A stretch of DNA of 40,086 nt from contig JAAFKB010000032.1 in assembly GCA_013299055.1 (NCBI GenBank), forward strand, positions 1 to 40,086. The letters are read 5' to 3'. Under the pieces are notes generated by a model that had not been told where the DNA came from, searched no databases, and saw nothing but the letters and a program-made list of their open reading frames with translations. The stretch comes from Sphaerotilus sp. (GTDB taxonomy: Bacteria > Pseudomonadota > Gammaproteobacteria > Burkholderiales > Burkholderiaceae_C). A program made the position numbers and the translations under genes. Shown piece after piece: positions 25,990-33,990 of this stretch; position 1 is the stretch's first letter; each line of letters opens with the position of its first letter.

Positions 25990-27114
25990 TCAGAGTCCCG
26001 GGTAGAGACGGCCCGGATTGAACACGCCGTCGGGATCGAAGGCCTGCTTGAGTTCCTGGTGGATGCGGTCCAGCGGCGGTTTCAACGGCGAGAACACGCC
26101 CAGTCCGCTGGCCGCCGCCGCCTTGTCGCGGGCGCGGAACAGCGTGGCGTGGCCGCCGTACTGGTGGGCGATCTGGCGCACGCGGGCGGGTGCCTCACGG
26201 GTGATCCACCAACGCTGCGCACCGCCCCAGTCGATGAGCTGGTCACCGGGCAGCGGCAGCGGCGGCGCGCCCGTCGGCAGCGAGATGCGCCACAGCGCTG
26301 CCCCTTCCGCCAGCGCCCGCCGGGCCGCGACGAAGAAGTCATCGCTCTGGTCACGCATGCCGAGCCAGAACCGCTGGGCCAGGGCGTTGTCGATCGGCTC
26401 GCCGCCGAGCTTCTGGTTGGCCGCCGCCACCGCCGTGGTCGCCCCCGACAGCCGCACCACCAGCGCGCCCTGCCACCACGCCGTGGCGTTGATCGGCAGG
26501 GGCTGGCCGGCCCAGCGTTGCATCAGGTCCAGCGCCTCGCCTTCGGAGCAGTCGAAGCGCAGCGTGCTGGTGTAGGACGGCGTGGGCATCACCTTCAGCG
26601 ACACCTCGCAGATGATGCCCAGGATGCCCAGCGAGCCCGTCACCATGCGCGCCACGTCGTAGCCGGCGACGTTCTTCATCACCTGGCCACCGAAGCTCAG
26701 CACCTCGGCCTTGCCGTTGAGCAGCGTCATGCCCAGCACGTAGTCGCGCACGCTGCCCATGGCCGCGCGAGACGGACCGGACAGGCCCGTCGCCACCATG
26801 CCGCCGATGGTGCCGCCGCGCTGGCCAGGACGCTCGGTGTCAGGGTAGCGTGGCGGCTCGAAGGCCAGGTACTGGTTGCGGCGGGCGAGTTCGGCCTCGA
26901 CCTCGGCGATGGGGGTGCCGCCGCGGGCGGTCATGACCAGCTCGCTCGGCTCGTAGCGGGTGATGCCGGTGAGGCTGCGCACGTCGAGCAGCTGGCCCTG
27001 GACCGCCTCGCCGTAGAAGGACTTGGTGCCGGCGCCACGGATGGCGAAGCTGCCGCGTCCCTCGCGGGCGGCGCGGACACGTTCGATCAGGCTGTCGAGG
27101 GCCTTGCTGCTCAT
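25990..27114 (-). CDS. glcE: Glycolate oxidase FAD-binding subunit GlcE
   Basis: Second flavin-type subunit of glycolate dehydrogenase (374 residues), with an N-terminal FAD-binding_4 fold (FAIRGAGTKSFYG, GGTIGGMVATGLSGPSRAAM, VLSFGGQVMKNVAGYD) and a shorter C-terminal part than GlcD, ending DGVFNPGRLYPGL. I chose ATG 27114; a longer frame starting at 27183 would overlap glcD and adds a Cys-rich, non-homologous N-terminus. It lies 22 bases after glcD. Confidence 0.94.
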   Translation of the reverse strand: MSSKALDSLIERVRAAREGRGSFAIRGAGTKSFYGEAVQGQLLDVRSLTGITRYEPSELVMTARGGTPIAEVEAELARRNQYLAFEPPRYPDTERPGQRGGTIGGMVATGLSGPSRAAMGSVRDYVLGMTLLNGKAEVLSFGGQVMKNVAGYDVARMVTGSLGILGIICEVSLKVMPTPSYTSTLRFDCSEGEALDLMQRWAGQPLPINATAWWQGALVVRLSGATTAVAAANQKLGGEPIDNALAQRFWLGMRDQSDDFFVAARRALAEGAALWRISLPTGAPPLPLPGDQLIDWGGAQRWWITREAPARVRQIAHQYGGHATLFRARDKAAAASGLGVFSPLKPPLDRIHQELKQAFDPDGVFNPGRLYPGL

Positions 27115-27136
27115 GGTGGGGTGGGTGGGTTCAGGG

Positions 27137-28639
27137 TCAGAAACGGGGCAGTTCGCTGAAGGGCAGCAAACCGCGCTGGACATGCATTCTTCCGTACTCG
27201 GCGCAGCGGTGGAGCGACGGGATCACCTTGCCCGGATTGAGCAGGCCGGGCGCATCGAACGCCCGCTTGACCGCCAGCATCATCTCGCGCTCTTCCGGCG
27301 CGAACTGCACGCACATGGAGTTGAGCTTCTCGACCCCGACACCGTGCTCGCCAGTGATCGTGCCGCCCATGGCGACGCTGGTCTCCAGGATCTCGGCGCC
27401 GAAGGCCTCTGCCCGCTCCAGCTCGCCGGGACGGCTGGCATCGAACAGGATCAGCGGGTGCAGGTTGCCATCGCCCGCGTGGAAGACGTTGCAGCAGCGC
27501 AGGTCGTGGCGGAACTCCATCTCGGCGATGGCGCGCAGCATGTCGGCCAGGCGCCGGCGCGGGATGGTGGAGTCCATGCAGAGGTAGTCCGGGCTGATGC
27601 GACCCGACGCGGGGAAGGCGTTCTTGCGGCCCGACCAGAACTTCAGCCGCTGCGCCTCGTCGCGGCTGACTTCGAGCCGGCTCGCCCCGCAGCGGCGCAG
27701 CACCTCGGTCATGCGGCCGATTTCCTCTTCGACTTCCTCGGGCGTGCCGTCGCTCTCGCAGAGCAGGATGGCCGCCGCCTCCAGGTCGTAGCCGGCGTGC
27801 ACGAAGTCCTCGACCGCGGCGGTCATCGGCTTGTCCATCATCTCCAGCCCGGCGGGGATGATGCCGGCGGCGATGATCTCGGCCACCGCGTCGCCCGCCG
27901 TCTCGACGGTGGGAAAGCTGGCCATGATGCAGCGTGCGACCTGCGGACGCGGCACGAGCTTGACGGTGACTTCGGTGACGACGGCCAGCATGCCCTCGCT
28001 GCCGATGACGATGCTCAGCAGGTCCAGTCCCGCCGCGTCCAGCCCGCCGCCGCCGAACTCCACCGGCTCGCCCTCGACGGTGCAGCCTCGCACGCGGCGC
28101 ACGTTGTGCAGGGTCAGGCCGTACTTGAGGCAATGCACGCCGCCGGAGTTCTCGGCCACGTTGCCGCCGATGGTGCAGGCGATCTGGCTGGAAGGATCGG
28201 GGGCGTAGTACAGGCCGAAGGGCGCCGCGGCCTCGCTGATGGCCAGGTTGCGCACGCCGCACTGCACGACGGCGGTGCAGGCCAGCGGGTCGATCTGGAG
28301 GATGCGGTTGAAGCGGGCGAGCGACAGCGTCAGGCCGTCGCGGTGCGGGGTGGCGCCGCCGGACAGGCCAGTGCCGGCACCACGGGCCACCACGGGCACG
28401 CCCAGCCGGTGGCACACGCGCAGCACGCCGGCCACCTGCTCCTCGGTCTCGGGCAGGGCCACAGCCAGGGGCTGGGTGCGGTAGGCGGTCAGGCCGTCGC
28501 ACTCGTAGGGGATGGTGTCTTCGGCGTGCCACAGCAGGGCATGGGCCGGCAGCAGGGACGACAGCGCCTGCACCAGTCGGCTCTGGCGCTCGCGGCGGGC
28601 GCCGGCGTCCAGAACATCTTGTGGCACGGGGGCATTCAT
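27137..28639 (-). CDS. glcD: Glycolate oxidase catalytic FAD subunit GlcD
   Basis: FAD-linked oxidase (500 residues, normal length) that oxidises glycolate or D-lactate and passes electrons to GlcE/GlcF. The FAD-binding_4 domain shows VVARGAGTGLSGGATP, CTIGGNVAENSGGVHCLKYG and VVTEVTVKLVP. The FAD-oxidase_C domain contains NVFHAGDGNLHPLI and GTITGEHGVGVEK, with catalytic histidines. The C-terminus ends LLNPGKVIPSLHRC plus a 24-residue tail. It is the first gene of the glcDEF-VOC operon. Confidence 0.95.
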   Translation of the reverse strand: MNAPVPQDVLDAGARRERQSRLVQALSSLLPAHALLWHAEDTIPYECDGLTAYRTQPLAVALPETEEQVAGVLRVCHRLGVPVVARGAGTGLSGGATPHRDGLTLSLARFNRILQIDPLACTAVVQCGVRNLAISEAAAPFGLYYAPDPSSQIACTIGGNVAENSGGVHCLKYGLTLHNVRRVRGCTVEGEPVEFGGGGLDAAGLDLLSIVIGSEGMLAVVTEVTVKLVPRPQVARCIMASFPTVETAGDAVAEIIAAGIIPAGLEMMDKPMTAAVEDFVHAGYDLEAAAILLCESDGTPEEVEEEIGRMTEVLRRCGASRLEVSRDEAQRLKFWSGRKNAFPASGRISPDYLCMDSTIPRRRLADMLRAIAEMEFRHDLRCCNVFHAGDGNLHPLILFDASRPGELERAEAFGAEILETSVAMGGTITGEHGVGVEKLNSMCVQFAPEEREMMLAVKRAFDAPGLLNPGKVIPSLHRCAEYGRMHVQRGLLPFSELPRF

Positions 28640-28696
28640 GGGCGAAGAACTCCGGCTGGGTGGGCGCGCACTGTAACGCGGTGCGCAGCGCGCCGC

Positions 28697-29941
28697 TCAG
28701 GCATGGACGAAGACTGTCAGGACCGCGGTGTAGCCGTAGAGGTGGTGCCGGGCGATCTCGCCACCGGCGAAGAAGCCCACCAGCGGCACATCGCCCAGCG
28801 CGTGCCGCACGAGCTGCAGCTCCGCCGAGGCCCCCCCGAAATGCGGCCCGCCCCGCCCCGAGCAGCTCACGTAGACGGCGCCCGCGATGCGCCGGGCGGG
28901 TGGTGGAGCGTCGAGCGCAGCCACAGGATCGGCGCCGTCCTCGTCCGGCGCGGGACTCAGCTCCTCGCGGATCTCGGCACAGATGCGCACCAGGTCGCGC
29001 CGGGCGGCGTCGACGCTGCGCGTGCAGAAAGTCAGCTGCATGCCCGGCTCCACCCGCCCGGCCACCGCCACGGCGTGGTGCATCGGATCCAGCCCGATCA
29101 GGTGGCGCACCCAGGTGTCGCCGCCGAACTGGCTGCCGCGGGTGAACACGTCGTCCTGCGCGCCGGTCAGCCCCACCAGCGTGGCGCGCAGACGCGGCAC
29201 GGCCTGGCGCGGATCGTCCAGGTCGATGTCGAGATCGTTGAGCAGGCACGACAGCGCCGACTTGCCATCGAGCACGGCGACGATGTGGTCCCGCGCCTCG
29301 TCGACGTGGCGCACCGGCCCGATCGGTTCACAGCCTTGCGTCACCCGTGACAGCAGTTCCACGTCGCGGGTGAATGCCACCCCGGACAGACCGCCCTCGT
29401 ACACGCCACCCAGGGCCGCCGAGCCACTGGCCGCCGCCGGCGCGCAGAACTGCACGCTGCGACCCCGCGAGGCCATGAGGCCACCGAAGAGGTAGCCGCT
29501 GGTGGTGCGCTGGGCCAGCTCGGCCACGAGTTCGCCCATGTCGGGCGTGTGGCCGTCGCCGTGGACCAGCGCGGCGTGGGCGTCGCTGCGCACCAGCGGA
29601 CGCTCGCCGCTGTACAGCTCGAAGCTGCCGGGCGGCAGGTCGGCCAGCATCAGCACCAGCGCCGGCTCGTCGAAATACTCCACCCCGCTGACGGCCACGC
29701 CAATGCCCACCCCGCCTGCCCAGGACACCCAGGGCCAGCGCTGGCGCAGTTCCGCCAGCAGCGACTCGGCGTGGGCGGCGTAGTGGTCGGTGATGTAGAC
29801 CAGCCCGAGCGGGAAGGCCGCCGCGTCGGCGCCCGCCGTGTCGGTCAGGGCAGCACGCTGGGCGTCGATCTGCGCGGCCACCAGCGCCAGCGCCATGTGC
29901 GCGTCGGGATGGGTGGCGTGGGCGGTCAGGAAGGTGTGCAT
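28697..29941 (-). CDS. FIST-domain sensory protein
   Basis: A 414-residue protein with FIST_N (about 40-230: PLGLVYITDHYAAHAESLLA, WAGGVGIGVAVSG) and FIST_C (about 240-390, ending with FFAGGEIARHHLYGYTAVLT). FIST domains are proposed to bind small ligands such as amino acids in bacterial signal transduction. Here there is no attached output domain and no signal peptide, so it would act as a standalone cytoplasmic protein. It starts 10 bases after the stop of the PhaM-like gene on the same strand, suggesting co-transcription. Confidence 0.87.
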   Translation of the reverse strand: MHTFLTAHATHPDAHMALALVAAQIDAQRAALTDTAGADAAAFPLGLVYITDHYAAHAESLLAELRQRWPWVSWAGGVGIGVAVSGVEYFDEPALVLMLADLPPGSFELYSGERPLVRSDAHAALVHGDGHTPDMGELVAELAQRTTSGYLFGGLMASRGRSVQFCAPAAASGSAALGGVYEGGLSGVAFTRDVELLSRVTQGCEPIGPVRHVDEARDHIVAVLDGKSALSCLLNDLDIDLDDPRQAVPRLRATLVGLTGAQDDVFTRGSQFGGDTWVRHLIGLDPMHHAVAVAGRVEPGMQLTFCTRSVDAARRDLVRICAEIREELSPAPDEDGADPVAALDAPPPARRIAGAVYVSCSGRGGPHFGGASAELQLVRHALGDVPLVGFFAGGEIARHHLYGYTAVLTVFVHA

Positions 29942-29951
29942 GGACCGGCTT

Positions 29952-30548
29952 TCAGTCCGTGCTGGACGGGGACTTGCGCGTGCGCGGTGCCGACTTGCGC
30001 GGTGCGGTCTGGCGGGCGCCGGGCGCAGCGGTGGCAGGGGCTGGATCCACGGCAGCGGCAGCAGCGGGAGCCGCCTGCAGCGCCTGGCTGGCCAGCTCGG
30101 TGAACTGCTGCGTCAGCGCACCCCACCACTGCACAGGGTCGACCGCCGGAGCCGCCTCGCCGGCCGACGCGGCGGGGGCGGGCGTCGGAGCCGGCGCAGG
30201 GACTGGAGCCGGTGCGGGTGCCGGGGCGGGGGCGACCGGACGCACCTTGAGCGCCTCGCCCAGGTCCGCCAGCGGCACGTTCATGGTCCGCAGCGCGCCG
30301 AGCGTCATGCGCTGGACTTCGAGCGCCTGCACGGTGGTGGCGATCATGCGGGCGTTCTGCTCCAGCCAGAACTGCACCGTGCGCAGCTCCTGGATGCGGC
30401 GGTCCAGCTCGGCCGGGTCCAGCGTCGGCGCCACCCACTGGCCGACGGTCGGCAGCGACTGTCCCGCGTTGCGCACCAGTCCCTGCAGGAACTCGAATCC
30501 GGGAACGAACTGGCTGAAGGCGTCGCCGTAGGGCGTGGAGTCGGACAT
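29952..30548 (-). CDS. phaM: PhaM-like polyhydroxybutyrate granule protein
   Basis: A 198-residue protein resembling Ralstonia PhaM, which activates PHB synthase and tethers granules to the nucleoid. The conserved N-terminal part includes VPGFEFLQGLV, WVAPTLDPAELDRRIQELRT, VQFWLEQNARMI and TTVQALEVQRMTLGALRTMN. A Pro/Ala-rich linker follows. The C-terminus is Ala/Pro-rich and basic (PRKSAPRTRKSPSS), in keeping with DNA binding. The ATG at 30548 has AAGGAAAA upstream. No other PHB genes are in the window. Confidence 0.85.
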   Translation of the reverse strand: MSDSTPYGDAFSQFVPGFEFLQGLVRNAGQSLPTVGQWVAPTLDPAELDRRIQELRTVQFWLEQNARMIATTVQALEVQRMTLGALRTMNVPLADLGEALKVRPVAPAPAPAPAPVPAPAPTPAPAASAGEAAPAVDPVQWWGALTQQFTELASQALQAAPAAAAAVDPAPATAAPGARQTAPRKSAPRTRKSPSSTD

Positions 30549-30626
30549 GTTGTTTTCCTTGGGGTGCGGCGCCACGCGGGAACGTGGTCGAATTTGCCGA
30601 CATTGTGCCCAGCGGCGTGGGCAGTG

Positions 30627-31619
30627 TCACGGACGATCGGGCGTGGCGCTGGTCGAGGACACGAGGTGGACACGGAAGCCGCGGCGGGCCATCTGCTGCG
30701 GCAGCCCTTCGGCGCCGACCATGTGCAGCACGCCCACCGCCGCGAACACCGACGACCCGCCTGCGTGCAGCGCAGCGATGCGCTCGGCCATCGCGGGGTT
30801 GCGGGCCTCGACGCTGGCGTGGTGCTGGGCGCGGTCGGCGGTGGTGTCCTGGCAGCCGCACCACGCGGGGAAACGCTCCAGATCGTCCAGCCGCCCGTCG
30901 GCCCAGGCCCGCACCATCCGGCGCACCACCGCCCGCGCCGCCGTGCTCTCCAGCTCCTGCAGTCCCTGGCGCACGGCGCGGCGCGTGCGCTGCGGGTCGT
31001 CGTGGACCAGCAAGGCCATCTGCTGCTCGGGCGTCTCCAGCGATTCGATCGGCCGGCCCAGCGCCTGCGCCCGCCGCATCAGCACCCCGTCCAGCCCCCA
31101 GGCCGGGTCCAGCCCGTCGCGGCGCAGCGCCAGCGACACCAGCGTCACCACCTGCAGCTCCGGGCGCAGGCCGTCCAGGCTGCCCGTGGCGCAGACCCGC
31201 CGCGCCGCTTCGGCGATGCGGCGCAGATCGGCGGGGGGCAGGCCCGGCGCGCCCGGCCGGACACGGGCCGCGCGCTGCAGCCGCTCCAGCACCTGCGCAT
31301 CCAGCAGGTTCAGCTCGAAGGCGGTGCGGTCGGCCTGCTGCAGCGCCGCGCGCACCAGCGGCCCCGGCAGCGCCCACGCCCGGCGGGCGAGGTGGATCGT
31401 GCCGTAGAGGTGCGAGACCCGACCGTCCTTCTCGATGCGCCAGAGCAGGCCGTGGTCGTGGGGCGCGTGTTCGGCGGCCTGCAGCTCGGCGGCGGTGAAG
31501 GGCTCCGGCGGCGGCGGGCAGTCGTGCACGGGTGCGGCCACGGCCACGGTCAGCGCCATCCACCCGCTGACCAGCAGGACCAGCCCCCGGTACCCGCCCC
31601 TGCGCCTGCCCTGCAGCAC
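30627..31619 (-). CDS. TraB/GumN-family protein
   Basis: A 330-residue protein starting at a GTG, with an N-terminal basic stretch and hydrophobic signal-like helix (LVLLVSGWMALTVAVAAP). It has the two GxxH motifs of the TraB/Tiki superfamily: YGTIHLARR near the N-terminus and AVGVLHMVGAEGL near the C-terminus. Conserved Glu is in TAFELNL. The family is related to metal-dependent proteases and is probably periplasmic here. It ends 78 bases upstream of the phaM start and begins 3 bases after the pseudo-FAH stop. Confidence 0.88.
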   Translation of the reverse strand: MLQGRRRGGYRGLVLLVSGWMALTVAVAAPVHDCPPPPEPFTAAELQAAEHAPHDHGLLWRIEKDGRVSHLYGTIHLARRAWALPGPLVRAALQQADRTAFELNLLDAQVLERLQRAARVRPGAPGLPPADLRRIAEAARRVCATGSLDGLRPELQVVTLVSLALRRDGLDPAWGLDGVLMRRAQALGRPIESLETPEQQMALLVHDDPQRTRRAVRQGLQELESTAARAVVRRMVRAWADGRLDDLERFPAWCGCQDTTADRAQHHASVEARNPAMAERIAALHAGGSSVFAAVGVLHMVGAEGLPQQMARRGFRVHLVSSTSATPDRP

Positions 31620-31622
31620 GCT

Positions 31623-32450
31623 TCAGTCCTCCCGCCGGGCTTGCACCAGGGCACCGAATACCGACTGCCCCAGCGCGTCGCAGGTGTCGGACTCGACCTG
31701 CTGCGCCGCCCCCAGGCCGCGCCGCGCCAGTCCCGGCAACGCCAGCAAGGTGCCGCTGCGCACCGCCCGCGCCCGCGCCAGCTCGGCCACCGTGGCGGCG
31801 ATGTCGGCCGCCACCAGGTCGCTCGGTGGCTCGGCCTGGCCCGCCACCGTGCTGCGCAGCGACAGCGACAGCCGCCCCCGCTGCCACGCCCGGCCCAGCG
31901 CGTCCGGCGTCACCGCCACGGGCGCAAACGCCATCGACGACCGCCGCAGAGGTCCGTCCAGCCCCGGCCCCTGCCGCTGCTGCCAGTGGTGGGCCAGCAG
32001 CACCAGCCGCACGCCGTCCCGCGCCTGCCCGTCCACCGCGCCGCAGGGCAGATCTCCCAGCGCCAGCACGGGCCGCACCGCCAGCGCCAGCGTCGTCTCG
32101 GCACCGTCCGCCGGGATGGCGCGGTGCGGCCCGTCCAGCGCGTCGCCGGCCAGCTCGGCGCCCAGCGGCGGGGGTAGCGGCGCGTCCGGCCCCTGCACAT
32201 CGACCAGCCGGTACGCCCGCGGCAGCGGCGCCATGCACAGGCGCGGATCGAAGGGGAACGCATGGCGCGCCTTGCCCGACGCCAGCGTGCGCGCCAGGTC
32301 CTGCAGCTGCGGGGCGAGGAAGGTCCAGTCGTCGAGCACCTGCTGCAGCCGGGTGGCGATGCCGCTGGCGTGGTGGGCCTGCGTGAGATCGTCCGAGACG
32401 ACGACGAGCTGCCCGTCGCGGGAGCCGTCCTGGTAGGTCGCGAGTTTCAT
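31623..32450 (-). CDS. Fumarylacetoacetate hydrolase-family protein, probably inactive
   Basis: The N-terminal 80 residues (MKLATYQDGSRDGQLVVVSD ... HAFPFDPRLCMAPLPRAYRL) match bacterial fumarylacetoacetate hydrolase-family enzymes closely, as does a later block (AFAPVAVTPDALGRAWQRGR). At 275 residues it is shorter than the usual 330 or so. The FEAEVAV segment that supplies metal-binding glutamates is replaced by TTLALAV (about 119-125), and the NDVSL aspartate region by HHWQQ (about 154-158). The Mg-dependent catalytic centre therefore seems lost while the frame stays open, suggesting a pseudoenzyme or a decaying paralogue. The start at 32450 matches the family N-terminus. Confidence 0.82.
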   Translation of the reverse strand: MKLATYQDGSRDGQLVVVSDDLTQAHHASGIATRLQQVLDDWTFLAPQLQDLARTLASGKARHAFPFDPRLCMAPLPRAYRLVDVQGPDAPLPPPLGAELAGDALDGPHRAIPADGAETTLALAVRPVLALGDLPCGAVDGQARDGVRLVLLAHHWQQRQGPGLDGPLRRSSMAFAPVAVTPDALGRAWQRGRLSLSLRSTVAGQAEPPSDLVAADIAATVAELARARAVRSGTLLALPGLARRGLGAAQQVESDTCDALGQSVFGALVQARRED

Positions 32451-32493
32451 GCGGGGATGATGGCACGCAGGCTGCGCGCCGGGCATTCCGTTG

Positions 32494-32499
32494 TAGATT
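32494..32499 (+). promoter_or_regulatory. -10-like box 7 bases before the DUF3108 start
   Basis: TAGATT ends 7 bases before ATG 32506, the same spacing as GACAAT before tgt and TACAAT before metH1. Transcription would begin at or next to the start codon. No -35 match is visible. Confidence 0.4.
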
Positions 32500-32505
32500 G
32501 CACGC

Positions 32506-33561
32506 ATGCCCCGCCGCACCCCGCCGCCGCCCCGCCCCGCCACCACCGTGCCCGGACTGGTGCTGGTCGCCGTGCTGCTGGCCCACGGCTGGGTGCTCGA
32601 TGCCTGGAGCCTGCCCCGCGAGGGGCCCGTGCAGGCGCCGCGCCCGCTGGCCATCACCGCCCTGCCCCCGCCAGTGCAGAGGCCGGTGCCAGTGCGCGAG
32701 CCTGCGCCCGAGGTGGCGCCTGCCCCCCTCTCGCAGCCCCGCCCCGAGACACCGCCACGCCCCGTCCGCACCAGCCGCCCGCGTCCTGTCGCCGCCCAGC
32801 CCCCGGTCGTCGAGGCATCCCCGGTGCACGATCTTGCCGAGGACACGCCCCCGGCGCTCGACGCCCCCGTCCTGCTCGCCCTGGCCAGCCCCGGCGCAGA
32901 CCCCCAACCCTCGCCCGCCGCCGCCCCGGCACTCACCGCCCCGCCCTCCGTGCGCCTGCACTACCGCATGGCCAAGGGACCGCTGTCGGGCACCGGCCAG
33001 ATCGACTGGCAGCGCGACGCCGACACCTACCGCATGCGCCTGGAAGCGCGGGTGCCGGTGTTCGGCCAGATCTTCCTGGAGACGAGCACCGGGCGCCTCG
33101 ACGCCTCGGGCCTGGCCCCGCTGCGCCACACGGAACGCCGCGTCAAGCGCAGCGAGCGGGCTGTCAGTTTCGTGCGCGACCAGGGCCCGCCGCGCATCCT
33201 GTTCTCCGCCCGCACCGGGCAGGCGCCACTGACCCCCGGCGCCCAGGACCGCCTGAGCTGGATCGCGCAGCTCGCCACGCGCATGGCGGCACCGCCGGAC
33301 GGCCCGTGGCGCAGCGGCCAGCGCATCGAGATGGACGTGGCCAGCACCGGCGGCGACGTGCAGCACTGGGTCTTCACCGTGCTCGGTCAGGACAGCGCCG
33401 GCCTGTGGCAGCTGCGCCGCGAACCGGACAGCCCGCACGACACCCGCGCCGAAGTCTGGGTCGATCCCCGGCTGCACCACTGGCCTGTGCGCATCCGCAT
33501 GGGAGAGCCAGGGAGCGAGCCACTGGAGCTGACGCTCGATCCCCCCCGCACGCCCGCTTGA
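32506..33561 (+). CDS. DUF3108-domain protein
   Basis: A 351-residue envelope protein. An N-terminal hydrophobic segment at about 15-33 (VPGLVLVAVLLAHGWVLDAW) acts as membrane anchor or uncleaved signal. A Pro-rich linker follows at about 40-145, then a DUF3108 beta-rich domain at about 148-351 (RLHYRMAKGPLSGTGQIDWQ, RVPVFGQIFLETSTGRLDAS, AEVWVDPRLHHWPVRIRMGE). DUF3108 is structurally uncharacterised to my knowledge and usually periplasmic. It is divergent from the FAH-like gene with a 55-base gap. Confidence 0.87.
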   Translation: MPRRTPPPPRPATTVPGLVLVAVLLAHGWVLDAWSLPREGPVQAPRPLAITALPPPVQRPVPVREPAPEVAPAPLSQPRPETPPRPVRTSRPRPVAAQPPVVEASPVHDLAEDTPPALDAPVLLALASPGADPQPSPAAAPALTAPPSVRLHYRMAKGPLSGTGQIDWQRDADTYRMRLEARVPVFGQIFLETSTGRLDASGLAPLRHTERRVKRSERAVSFVRDQGPPRILFSARTGQAPLTPGAQDRLSWIAQLATRMAAPPDGPWRSGQRIEMDVASTGGDVQHWVFTVLGQDSAGLWQLRREPDSPHDTRAEVWVDPRLHHWPVRIRMGEPGSEPLELTLDPPRTPA

Positions 33562-33615
33562 AACCTGCACGTCCCCGCCCCACCTGCCACCGCGACACCC
33601 GAAAGGACCACCACC

Positions 33616-33861
33616 GTGCAGATGCTCTACAACTCGGAAAACTTTGCGGTCATGCACTTCGCCGGCAGCACCGAGGCCGGTCAGGGCTTCGAGATCGTGG
33701 ACAAGACCAGCCGGCGCGAGATCTTCCTGGGCGGGCTGCTGGCCGAGCACTTCCAGGCCGGCGTCGAGTACCTCATCAGCCAGACCGACGACGAGGCCCG
33801 CATCGACGATTTCCTGAGCGGCTACACCACGCTGGCGCACCACCCCGTCGTGCTGCACTGA
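33616..33861 (+). CDS. DUF3567-family small protein
   Basis: An 81-residue acidic protein (MQMLYNSENFAVMHF...) matching the betaproteobacterial DUF3567 family, function unknown. A GAAAGGA ribosome site about 8 bases upstream favours the GTG at 33616; the ATG at 33622 is an alternative. The TGA is the first part of a strong hairpin, so transcription may end here before the AAA+ gene. Confidence 0.85.
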   Translation: MQMLYNSENFAVMHFAGSTEAGQGFEIVDKTSRREIFLGGLLAEHFQAGVEYLISQTDDEARIDDFLSGYTTLAHHPVVLH

Positions 33862-33895
33862 CGCGCCGTTGCACCGCTGGTGTGCAACGGCGCGT
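33861..33895 (+). terminator. Strong hairpin after the DUF3567 gene
   Basis: A perfect 13-base-pair stem (CGCGCCGTTGCAC with GTGCAACGGCGCG, extended by one A-T pair) around a 7-base loop, starting on the last base of the stop codon. It is followed by GTAAACGGTT rather than a U-run. It is a likely terminator or RNA 3' end; the AAA+ gene downstream would need its own promoter or read-through. Confidence 0.7.
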
Positions 33896-33990
33896 AAACG
33901 GTTCGCGCCGTCGCGCGTTTTGCGACTTGCGCCCCATCGTGGATTGGCGCGAAGATGGTCCCGTCCTTGAACATCACCCGAGGAGCTTGC

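Noticed and set aside
28663-28694. GC-rich inverted repeats between the FIST and glcD genes.
   Set aside because: Several alternative short pairings exist, none with a U-run. In such GC-rich DNA this is not strong enough to call a terminator.
24088-29350. Two long plus-strand open frames opposite glcF/glcE and glcD/FIST.
   Set aside because: The translations are His/Gln/Arg/Val-rich without domains, while the minus strand carries well-conserved glc genes.
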